6,610 nucleotides of DNA from JBAZOJ01 sp041648755 (GTDB lineage Bacteria > Planctomycetota > B143-G9). Shown in pieces: positions 1 through 5,574 of the stretch (position 1 is its first letter; every line of letters begins with the position of its first letter). The translations under genes and the position numbers were made by a program. The stretch spans positions 1-6,610 of the forward strand of contig JBAZOJ010000210.1 in assembly GCA_041648755.1 (NCBI GenBank), given 5' to 3'. The notes under the pieces are model-generated. The model was not told the origin of the DNA. It saw only the letters and a list, made by a program, of their open reading frames with translations, and ran no database searches.

Positions 1-133
1 AAGGGACCGCCGGGTTCAATCCGGTCGTTATCACTGGCGGAACCGGGCTCGGCAAGACTCGCCTGCAGCAGGTGAGTCTTGCCGAGCCCGGTTCCGCCAG
101 TGATAACGACCGGATTGAACCCGGCGGTCCCTT
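1..133. repeat. Near-perfect 66-bp inverted repeat (fold-back) at window edge
   Basis: Bases 1-66 are the reverse complement of 68-133 around a one-base centre at 67, with a single mismatched pair (G61 against T73). Both arms encode the same DnaA Walker A segment, but in opposite directions. The right arm, read on the minus strand, continues into a full DnaA N-terminus and gives the conserved GKTHLLQA. The left arm gives Arg in place of that His and has no upstream gene sequence in the window. The short natural inverted repeat CCTGC-T-GCAGG at the centre offers a priming or template-switch point. This looks like a fold-back chimera at a contig end rather than a biological hairpin. A real inverted duplication cannot be excluded from sequence alone. 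Confidence 0.9.
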
Positions 134-491
134 TTTCGCCACAGGAGAGGATCGCGGCATGTGCAAGCCGGTTCGCCGGACCCACGATGTAGTTCTCGAA
201 GGTGAAGAACTCATTAAGCCGCGGCGGATGCGGAAGCCTTGCGAGGCGCGCTGAGCCATTAGTAGCGAACTTGCAGGCGATGTTCCGGCCGGAAATCAGG
301 GAGAAGGCCTTGGAGAGCTTCGCGGCGAGCAACTCCAGGTTGATCATTTTCTCGTTTTCGGCCAGCCTGATCCGGGCAACTCCCGATCGAATTCCGGAGA
401 ACTCCGCGCCGGAGAGCAAATTCCGCTCGTCATCGCTGATTTCGCTGCGTACGACGGCCGTTACGGCTCGCCAGAGACCGTCGCTTTTCAC
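60..491 (-). CDS. dnaA: Chromosomal replication initiator DnaA, N-terminal part (truncated by fold-back)
   Basis: DnaA is the AAA+ ATPase that melts the replication origin. The visible part is about 144 residues. Residues 1-75 look like domain I, starting VKSDGLWRAV. A very short linker follows. The start of the AAA+ domain (about residue 91 on) reads LNEFFTFENYIVGPANRLAHAA, close to the usual 'TFDNFVVGPSNRLAHAA' signature. The Walker A motif GGTGLGKTHLLQA has its lysine near residue 138. The GTG at 491-489 is chosen because a GAGG Shine-Dalgarno lies six bases upstream. An adjacent TTG (494-492) is a less likely alternative. The reading frame stays open into the mirrored repeat below about position 60, so the Walker B, sensor and DNA-binding domains are missing. 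The gene is divergent from the 697-2969 operon. Family assignment is firm; whether it is the primary dnaA or a paralogue cannot be told. Confidence 0.87.
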
Positions 492-497
492 CAAATT

Positions 498-501
498 CCT
501 C
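498..501 (-). promoter_or_regulatory. Shine-Dalgarno for dnaA
   Basis: GAGG on the minus strand sits six bases upstream of the GTG at 491. It decides the start codon, because no ATG lies in frame near the beginning of domain I. Confidence 0.6.
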
Positions 502-523
502 GGTCCGATTTTTGCATCGTGCA

Positions 524-551
524 ATTATACTTTTTTTGTGCCTTCCCGCAA
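524..551 (-). promoter_or_regulatory. Sigma70-like promoter for dnaA
   Basis: On the minus strand a perfect -10 box TATAAT (529-524) is preceded at 16 bp by TTGCGG (551-546), which matches only three bases of the -35 consensus. The spacer contains an A7 run. The expected transcript start near 517 gives a leader of about 26 nt carrying the GAGG site. Confidence 0.6.
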
Positions 552-662
552 GAAACAGAATCCGTTTTCAGGCCAGTATTCAAGCCGATTTCAGGGCCTG
601 TCCTAAGCCGTTCCACGATGCTCCGGCGCACTCGCGGCAAAATCGCAAAAAAAAAGACCTCC

Positions 663-689
663 CAACAACCTCCGGCCTTGTTGTATAAT
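663..689 (+). promoter_or_regulatory. -10 box with abutting inverted repeat, promoter of the iron-sulfur operon
   Basis: A perfect TATAAT lies at 684-689. No recognisable -35 hexamer sits 16-18 bp upstream. Instead the inverted repeat CAACAA-N9-TTGTTG (663-668 and 678-683) directly abuts the -10 box, where an activator or repressor could bind. A start site about seven bases after the -10 box falls at 696-697, on the initiating ATG itself, so the transcript would be leaderless. The -10 box is clear; the operator role is inference. Confidence 0.5.
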
Positions 690-696
690 CCGTCGT

Positions 697-1872
697 ATGG
701 GATGCAACCTGAAGAACCTGCCACCGCCGGAGTCCCCGGAACAGAAGTGGTTTTCCCGGCTTGAGTATAACGAGTATCGACTTATTCGAAAGGCTCAGGA
801 ATCCGGCGCGTTCATTGCCGGTCTCTACTGCGAATACGCCCCCTTCGAGTTAGTGGTCGCAGCGGGGGGAATTCCCGTCTGCCTGTGCGGTTATTCGAAT
901 GAGATGATCGCCCCGGCCGAGTCAGTTCTTCCGTCGAACCTGTGCCCCCTGATCAAATCCAGCTTCGGCTATTTCCTCACCGACGAACATCCTTTTTTCA
1001 CTGACTCAGACGTGATTATCGCCGAGACGACCTGCGACGGTAAGAAGAAGATGTTCGAACTGCTGAGCAGGAAACTTGGCAAAGAAGTCTTCCTTCTCGA
1101 ACTGCCGCAGAGCCAGGTCAGCGAGCGATCCCGCAATGAATGGCGCTCCGAAATTGCCCGGCTGTGGGAGTATCTGTGCGAACGCTACAAAGTCCCGCCT
1201 GCCGGGCGCGAAGAACGCCTGCGCCAGGCAATACGACTGATGAATTCCGAACGCAGGGCATTCACGGATTTCTTTGACCTCGGGGCTCACAAACCGTCAC
1301 CGATCGGTTGGGCTCAGCAACTGATGGTCCGCCCTCACATCAGGGGGCAGAAGCAGTTCGTGGACAAGCTGAACAAGCTTACTGCTGAATACCGGGCCAA
1401 GATAACCCACGGCGACCTCCCCGCTAAAGAAGGGCCGCGGGTCCTTGTTACGGGTGTCCCCATCGGCATGGGCAGCCACAAGGTGCTGGAGACCATCGAG
1501 GATGCGGGTGGCCGTGTAGTGGTTCAGGAAAACTGCAACGGGTACAAGCCCCAGTACGTTCTTGCTGACGAGTGCGCGCCTCCGCTTGAGGCGATAGCTG
1601 ACAAGTACCTTGCCATTCCCTGCTCCTGCATGACCCCCAATGACGAGCGCATCCGCCTGCTTGACCGCCTGATTCGCGAGTTCCACGTGGATGCCGTCGT
1701 CGAATTGGTCTGGCAGGCCTGTCACACTTACAACGTAGAAGCTCATTTCATCGCGGCAGCCGTCAAGGAGATGGGCAAACCATACTTGAAGATCGAAACT
1801 GACTATTCGCCCTCCGATCGCGAGCAAATACGCCTCCGCGTCGAGAGCCTGTTAGACATGGTTCGGAGATAA
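697..1872 (+). CDS. YjiM/double-cubane cluster protein-like 2-hydroxyacyl-CoA dehydratase family subunit
   Basis: A 391-aa cytosolic iron-sulfur protein of the HgdB/BcrBC superfamily (2-hydroxyglutaryl-CoA dehydratase D-component). It resembles E. coli YjiM along its length: AGLYCEYAPFELVVAAGGIP (41-60), NLCPLIKSS (81-89), ETTCDGKKKM (110-119), ENCNGYKP (278-285), the CSCMTPND segment (309-316), QACHTYNVEA (340-349) and ETDYSPSD (367-374). Cys83, 113, 280, 309, 311 and 342 match the six cysteines I associate with the double-cubane [8Fe-9S] cluster. Classical dehydratase subunits hold one [4Fe-4S] cluster on three cysteines. Proteins of the double-cubane group reduce small substrates at low potential with an ATP-driven reductase; the physiological substrate is unknown. 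ATG 697 is the only possible start: there is no in-frame ATG, GTG or TTG between an upstream stop at 604 and the conserved region, and no Shine-Dalgarno precedes it. It is translationally coupled to the next gene. CoA-dependent dehydration remains an alternative role. Confidence 0.86.
   Translation: MGCNLKNLPPPESPEQKWFSRLEYNEYRLIRKAQESGAFIAGLYCEYAPFELVVAAGGIPVCLCGYSNEMIAPAESVLPSNLCPLIKSSFGYFLTDEHPFFTDSDVIIAETTCDGKKKMFELLSRKLGKEVFLLELPQSQVSERSRNEWRSEIARLWEYLCERYKVPPAGREERLRQAIRLMNSERRAFTDFFDLGAHKPSPIGWAQQLMVRPHIRGQKQFVDKLNKLTAEYRAKITHGDLPAKEGPRVLVTGVPIGMGSHKVLETIEDAGGRVVVQENCNGYKPQYVLADECAPPLEAIADKYLAIPCSCMTPNDERIRLLDRLIREFHVDAVVELVWQACHTYNVEAHFIAAAVKEMGKPYLKIETDYSPSDREQIRLRVESLLDMVRR
1865..1868 (+). 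promoter_or_regulatory. Shine-Dalgarno of second operon gene, overlapping the end of the first
   Basis: GGAG lies in the last codons of the preceding gene and six bases before ATG 1875. The stop codon (1870-1872) is between them, so the two genes are probably translationally coupled and their products made in similar amounts. Confidence 0.7.
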
Positions 1873-1874
1873 AA

Positions 1875-2969
1875 ATGCTGATTGAACCCGGAACTGCGTC
1901 TGCCAACGTAATCGCCAGCAAGGGACTTGACCTCATCGAGCGAGGACATCTGGAGGCATCGCACTTCGTCGATGGCTACCGGGGTGTAGCCGCTTACCTT
2001 TGCGTCTGGACGCCGCCGGAGATCCTTCGTGCTGGCGGATATCACCCGGTTCTGTTGAAGGGTCGGCAGAAGACGTCGGCGAATGGCAACAAGATGTGCT
2101 ATCGCGTTCACAGCGTCGCGGAGCTCATCGACTCCGCGCACTACCTTGAGGATCTAAAGATGATCGCGCTTCCGGACACCTGCCAGTCGCTGCTGCGAAC
2201 AGCGAAGAGAGTGGCGGAAATGCGCGAACTGCGGATTTTCTGCATCGAGGAACCCTGTACTCAGAACGATGAGTGCCTCAGAAAGTACGTGCATCAACTT
2301 GGCTGGCTCAGAGATTACGTTTCCGACGGGATGACCGCTGAGGAATTCGACCGTCGGCTTGTGAATACCGTTGCTTTGTACTCGCGGATGAGAGAAATGC
2401 TGATGGCTCTTCGCGGCACCGATATTCCATCGGACGTCTTCTATGTCCTTACCGCGGCATCCACCGCCGCCCCGCCGGAGCTCGTCCTTCCGCTTCTGGA
2501 CCTGGCAGCATCGCAATACACCGGGCAGCCCGCCAAGGGCCCGAGAATCATGCTGGTTGGCGCGCCCTGCTGGCTGGACGAATGGGAAGTTGCGAGTATG
2601 ATCGAACAGGCAGGAGCATCGGTCGGAGCCGATCTTCTTTGTACATCCGGAAGGCTCTCCGGCACTGTCCATTCCCAGCCCGGTTCGAGTCCCTTCTACA
2701 ATGTCGCTATTGAGTACTTCAACAGGGTTCCTTGTCTGCCAATCGAGCCCAACACGCGATTTTACGAGGAAATGGAAAAGCTGATTGCGTCGGCTGAGAT
2801 CCGCGGAATCGTCTATATGAGTCCGGGGGGATGCTCCGCCTACTCCGCCGAAAAGGAGAGGCTCGTATTGCAGTCATCCGTTCCCGTCTTCACACTTGAC
2901 CCCGATTTCTTCAATGCCACGGAGGAGATCCGGGTCGCCAGCCTGCGGAGTTTCGTGACGGGGCTATAG
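1875..2969 (+). CDS. Divergent 2-hydroxyacyl-CoA dehydratase/BcrBC-like partner subunit
   Basis: A 364-aa protein that aligns by eye over its whole length with the preceding gene product and is most likely its heterodimer partner. Corresponding segments are YLCVWTPPEILRAGG (41-55), NKMCYRV (72-78), PDTCQSLLRT (100-109), GPRIMLVGAPCW (222-233), LLCTSGR (254-260), VPCLPIEPN (285-293), the GGCSAYSAEK segment (318-327) and TLDPDFF (340-346). Cys75, 103, 256, 287 and 320 fall at five of the six cluster-cysteine positions of the neighbour. The sixth, the second Cys of CSC, is Pro289. Spacings are similar (28, 31 and 33 residues against 30, 29 and 33). There are also unmatched cysteines at 123, 128, 134 and 232. 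It could carry a [4Fe-4S] cluster on Cys75/103/320 or something larger. No activator ATPase follows. Substrate unknown; family membership fairly sure, cluster type speculative. Confidence 0.75.
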   Translation: MLIEPGTASANVIASKGLDLIERGHLEASHFVDGYRGVAAYLCVWTPPEILRAGGYHPVLLKGRQKTSANGNKMCYRVHSVAELIDSAHYLEDLKMIALPDTCQSLLRTAKRVAEMRELRIFCIEEPCTQNDECLRKYVHQLGWLRDYVSDGMTAEEFDRRLVNTVALYSRMREMLMALRGTDIPSDVFYVLTAASTAAPPELVLPLLDLAASQYTGQPAKGPRIMLVGAPCWLDEWEVASMIEQAGASVGADLLCTSGRLSGTVHSQPGSSPFYNVAIEYFNRVPCLPIEPNTRFYEEMEKLIASAEIRGIVYMSPGGCSAYSAEKERLVLQSSVPVFTLDPDFFNATEEIRVASLRSFVTGL

Positions 2970-3025
2970 CGCGGACGAACCGGCTTCACTGGCCTAGCTT
3001 CGCTGGCTGCTGGTCTTCGTAGGGC

Positions 3026-3043
3026 GCGAACCCATGTGTTCGC
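3026..3043. repeat. Small inverted repeat GCGAAC-N6-GTTCGC
   Basis: A perfect 6-bp stem with a 6-nt loop, 57 bases after the end of the plus-strand operon. There is no T-run after it, so it is not a typical intrinsic terminator. Just upstream, TCTTCGTAGGG (3014-3024) recurs in inverse orientation at 5778-5788, which suggests a dispersed intergenic repeat family. Confidence 0.5.
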
Positions 3044-3144
3044 CTAGGCTGCTGGCTCGACCCCCGGGAACGCCATGCTCTAGCTTGGCAAAGGCCTCAC
3101 TGGCTGTTTGCCGTCGCTTCTCGCCCGTCTCCTCTCTTATTCCT

Positions 3145-3198
3145 CATTGTGCATTCGTCATTGCTCATTGCTCATTGCGCATTGTTCATTGTTCATTT
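3145..3198. repeat. Heptanucleotide tandem array, unit CATTNNN
   Basis: Eight successive units begin exactly every seven bases with CATT (3145, 3152, 3159, 3166, 3173, 3180, 3187, 3194). The last three bases of the unit vary (GTG, CGT, GCT, GCT, GCG, GTT, GTT). This is a short tandem heptad repeat of the kind seen in intergenic DNA of some cyanobacteria and PVC bacteria. No function is evident. Confidence 0.85.
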
Positions 3199-3206
3199 CT
3201 CGCCCC

Positions 3207-3224
3207 GCAGTTTTGGGAAACTGC
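3207..3224 (-). terminator. Possible terminator hairpin for FGE operon
   Basis: A perfect 7-bp stem GCAGTTT/AAACTGC with a 4-nt loop lies 19 bases past the stop codon at 3243. No U-tract follows on the minus strand, so it may be only an mRNA-end or Rho-linked structure. Confidence 0.35.
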
Positions 3225-3242
3225 CTTCAACACGATTGCACA

Positions 3243-4097
3243 CTATGGCAGAACGAGTCCTGCGGAGACAACAACACGAAAGCCGTAGAAGTAGATGAGA
3301 CCGGGCTTGTCCCAGGGGCGGTTAGCGGAGCGACAGAAGCCCGCATTGAGGATCCAGGAACCGCCGCGCCACACGCGCAATAGGCCTGTCGCCGGGCCCA
3401 CGGGGTCGGTTTGATCGCCCGTTTGATACTTGGCAGCATACCAGTCATAACACCACTCCAACACGTTGCCATGCATGTCGTACAATCCCCATGCATTGGG
3501 CTTCTTTGTTCCTACCGGATGCGTAGTGCTCTTTGAGTTCTTGTCAAACCACGCGTAGTCACCAAGCCGTCCTTCATCGTCGCCAAAGGAGAACTCCGTC
3601 GTGCTGCCAGCACGACAGCAATATTCCCACTCAGCCTCCGTCGGGAGCCGATACACCAACCCATCCGGTAGGTTGCCCTTTTTGCTCTCTGCCTCCGTCA
3701 ACTTGCGGCAAAACTCCACCGTGTCATTCCAGCTAACGCATGAAACCGGAAGGTCATCGCCCTTGAAGTTGCTTGGGTTAATGCCCATCACGGCTGTCCA
3801 CTGCTTCTGCGTTACTTCCGTGGCGCCTATGAAGAATGCCTTCGTAAGCGTTACCTTGCGGACCGGCTTCTCGCAGTCGTAGCCTTTGTCGGAGCCCATC
3901 ATGAAACTGCCGGGGGATATGGCAACAAGGGGGAATGGAGCATTCTTGGCATCGAATGCCTGAGACGGAGTAGGTGCTGGCACCTCGGAGACAGAAGGCG
4001 TCTTCAGCAGGCCTTTGGACTCAAGATAGAAGTACGTGCCTGCGGCCACAAGAGCAACAACAAAGATAAGAACCAAAACGGTCAGGGCTCGCTTCAT
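3243..4097 (-). CDS. Membrane-anchored FGE-fold (SUMF1-like) protein
   Basis: A 284-aa protein. ATG 4097 is chosen over an in-frame start at 4193 because it begins directly at MKRALTVLVLIF, a basic N-terminus followed by one transmembrane helix (about residues 5-24), and GGAAAGG lies upstream. The longer version would add 32 residues and overlap the preceding gene. After a Pro/Ser linker (about 32-48) the FGE-sulfatase domain spans about 52-280: LVAISPGSFMMGS (57-69), YRLPTEAEWEYCCRAG (149-164), NAWGLYDMHGNVLEWCYDW (201-219), RGGSW (244-248), GFRVVV (272-277). The Cys pair of true formylglycine-generating enzymes, expected soon after GGS, is absent. Only Cys255 aligns, with a structural position. 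It is therefore unlikely to oxidise sulfatase cysteines. The domain is predicted to lie outside the cytoplasmic membrane. The gene sits 67 bp after its paralogue, probably in the same operon. Role unknown: binding, scaffold or kinase-linked signalling are options. Confidence 0.82.
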   Translation of the reverse strand: MKRALTVLVLIFVVALVAAGTYFYLESKGLLKTPSVSEVPAPTPSQAFDAKNAPFPLVAISPGSFMMGSDKGYDCEKPVRKVTLTKAFFIGATEVTQKQWTAVMGINPSNFKGDDLPVSCVSWNDTVEFCRKLTEAESKKGNLPDGLVYRLPTEAEWEYCCRAGSTTEFSFGDDEGRLGDYAWFDKNSKSTTHPVGTKKPNAWGLYDMHGNVLEWCYDWYAAKYQTGDQTDPVGPATGLLRVWRGGSWILNAGFCRSANRPWDKPGLIYFYGFRVVVSAGLVLP

Positions 4098-4164
4098 ATC
4101 ACGCAGACCTTTCCATAGGTCACAGAAACAAAGCCGCGCCAGCGCACCATGCAGGCACGGAATT

Positions 4165-5454
4165 CTACTTCCACTCGATGGCTTGGGAAACAACTACCCG
4201 GAAGCCGAGGTTGTAGTCCCTGCTATTTGGAGTGTTCCAGCAGCGCCGGGCAGAGCGACAGTAGCCCGCGGTATTACCGAAGGAACCGCCGCGTAGAACG
4301 CGGTCTTGGCCTGTTGCCGGGCCCATGGGGTCACTATGGTGATCCGCCTCAGGCGGGTATTTGTCCCCGTACCAGTCATAACACCACTCCCACACATTGC
4401 CATGCATATCGTGCAGCCCCCATGCATTTGGCTTCTTCTTTCCCACGGGATGCGTAGTATCGCCGGAGTTGACATCGAACCACGCATAGTCGGCCAGCAT
4501 TTTCGCGTCGTCGCCAAAGAAGTACTCAGTTACGCTGCCCGCCCGACAACAGTACTCCCACTCAGCCTCGGTCGGCAGCCGGTATTCCATTCCCTGTGGG
4601 AGGTTGCCCTTCTTGCGCTCTGACTCCGTCAACTGGCGAAGGAACTCCGTCGCATCGTCCCAGCTTGCCTGATCGACCGGGAGGTTGTCGCCTTTGTAAC
4701 AACTTGGATTAGCTTTCATCACTGCTCGGTACTGCGCCTGGGTTACCTCAGTCTCACCGATCAGGAACGGCTTCGTGATGTTAACCCTGTGAACGATTTT
4801 TTCGTCGGGCTCGCCGTTGAGGGAACCCATCAGGAATGTGCCGGGGGAAATGGCAACAAGGGCGAACGGCGCGTTCTTCGCAATGCTGCGCAGAGCCTTC
4901 TCGGCTGTGAGATCGAGGATGACTGCCGTGATTTCCTTCTTCGCGAAGTCGGCCGTTACCACGGTCTTGCACGACTCCCTGATCTCGATGGTCAATTTGA
5001 GGGTCTTGTCCGCTCGCTCCAGGACAAGGTCGTACTTGCCTGCCGGTACATCTCCGGCACTCCAAGGGTCCTTGGTCTTCTTGCGGTTCGTGATGCCGAT
5101 GCCCGGGCAATTGACCTGGCACTCCACCGGAAGCGTGCGAATTTCGAGGCTGCCGACGCTGGGAACAAAGGCGCTCAGCTCCACGATTACGGCACGATCT
5201 TTCTCCACGGTCACTGTCTTGACCTGCGGCGCGAAGCCCTCTTTCAGGGCCTTCAGTTCATGCACTCCGACAGGGACATCCGTTATTGTCAGCCCGCCAT
5301 TCTCCTTTGTGCTTACTCCCTTGAGATTTCCATCGAGCAGGATGGAAATGCCTGGCTCGCACTTCACCTGTATTTGGCCCTTGTCTTCGGCATAGCTGAA
5401 GGGTTGAGACGCGAAACAGGTGAGCAACAGGAGAAGGGCGGTTTGGCGGAACAT
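4165..5454 (-). CDS. Secreted PEGA-like repeat and FGE-fold (SUMF1-like) protein
   Basis: A 429-aa protein. The signal peptide occupies residues 1-22 (hydrophobic TALLLLLTCFA, likely cut after SYA). A PEGA-type domain follows (about 26-93: GQIQVKCEPGISILLDG, then DVPVGVHELKALKEGF). A second, weaker PEGA-like unit (about 101-170) starts GSLEIRTLPVECQVNCPG. The FGE domain (about 193-425) shows NAPFALVAISPGTFLMGS, YRLPTEAEWEYCCRAG, NAWGLHDMHGNVWEWCYDW, RVLRGGSF and LGFRVVV. The FGE part shares most signature segments with the downstream gene; by eye about two thirds of residues are identical. The catalytic Cys pair of formylglycine-generating enzymes is missing. PEGA domains are surface modules that often anchor or bind other envelope components. 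Cys32, 112, 116 and 162 could form disulfides outside the cytoplasm. AGGGAGG four bases before ATG 5454 supports the start, and a good promoter lies just upstream. First gene of a probable two-gene operon. Confidence 0.86.
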   Translation of the reverse strand: MFRQTALLLLLTCFASQPFSYAEDKGQIQVKCEPGISILLDGNLKGVSTKENGGLTITDVPVGVHELKALKEGFAPQVKTVTVEKDRAVIVELSAFVPSVGSLEIRTLPVECQVNCPGIGITNRKKTKDPWSAGDVPAGKYDLVLERADKTLKLTIEIRESCKTVVTADFAKKEITAVILDLTAEKALRSIAKNAPFALVAISPGTFLMGSLNGEPDEKIVHRVNITKPFLIGETEVTQAQYRAVMKANPSCYKGDNLPVDQASWDDATEFLRQLTESERKKGNLPQGMEYRLPTEAEWEYCCRAGSVTEYFFGDDAKMLADYAWFDVNSGDTTHPVGKKKPNAWGLHDMHGNVWEWCYDWYGDKYPPEADHHSDPMGPATGQDRVLRGGSFGNTAGYCRSARRCWNTPNSRDYNLGFRVVVSQAIEWK

Positions 5455-5471
5455 TGGGCCTCCCTGGCGCT

Positions 5472-5499
5472 ATTGTAGAACTGGCGCAGCCGACGTCAA
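5472..5499 (-). promoter_or_regulatory. Sigma70-type promoter of FGE operon
   Basis: On the minus strand TTGACG (5499-5494) and TACAAT (5477-5472) each match five of six consensus bases and are separated by 16 bp. The expected start near 5465 leaves an mRNA leader of only about ten bases, beginning at the AGGGAGG Shine-Dalgarno (5465-5459). Confidence 0.7.
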
Positions 5500-5512
5500 G
5501 GAGGGAGCGAGC

Positions 5513-5540
5513 ATTGATGAATGCGGATTGATGATTGATG
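5513..5540. repeat. Short heptad array ATTGATG
   Basis: Four seven-base units: ATTGATG, AATGCGG, ATTGATG, ATTGATG. It lies directly upstream of the FGE operon promoter. Its composition resembles the CATTNNN array at 3145-3198, which also has a 7-nt period. Confidence 0.7.
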
Positions 5541-5553
5541 GATGCCAAGGTCA

Positions 5554-5574
5554 GTCTGCCGTCCGTCGTCCGTC
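5554..5574. repeat. Heptad array GTCTGCC-GTCCGTC-GTCCGTC
   Basis: Three seven-base units. Read on the minus strand they match the array at 6138-6158 at 17 of 21 positions, so the two arrays are inverted relative to each other across the non-coding stretch. Confidence 0.7.

Larger units (their letters stand above)
2970..3242. other. Convergent intergenic spacer without a gene
   Basis: This spacer lies between the ends of the iron-sulfur operon and the FGE operon. It contains short degenerate repeats (GGCTGCTGG at 3005 and 3047; TCACTGGC near 2987 and 3094), a small inverted repeat GCGAAC-N6-GTTCGC (3026-3043), the CATTNNN array and a hairpin near the FGE side. Open frames across it translate the repeats (His-Cys-Ser patterns) and look spurious. 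Confidence 0.7.

Noticed and set aside
72..606. Plus-strand open frames (72-254, 202-606)
   Set aside because: They lie antisense to the dnaA N-terminus. The first also begins in the fold-back. Neither resembles a protein family.
488..764. Short frames in the dnaA/operon spacer on both strands
   Set aside because: They cross both promoters, have low-complexity content and show no family resemblance.
3145..3198. CRISPR array
   Set aside because: The repeat unit is seven bases, far too short for CRISPR repeats and spacers, and no cas genes are present.
3034..3383. Plus-strand frames of 84 and 91 aa in the convergent spacer
   Set aside because: They translate the CATTNNN array into His-Cys-Ser repeats and then run antisense to the FGE gene.
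4098..4193. Upstream in-frame start (4193) for the membrane FGE gene
   Set aside because: It would overlap the preceding gene and put a non-hydrophobic stretch before the membrane helix. ATG 4097 begins exactly at a basic, hydrophobic N-terminus.
4789..5478. 229-aa plus-strand frame opposite the PEGA/FGE gene
   Set aside because: It is a shadow of the minus-strand gene, which has a signal peptide, domains, Shine-Dalgarno and promoter.
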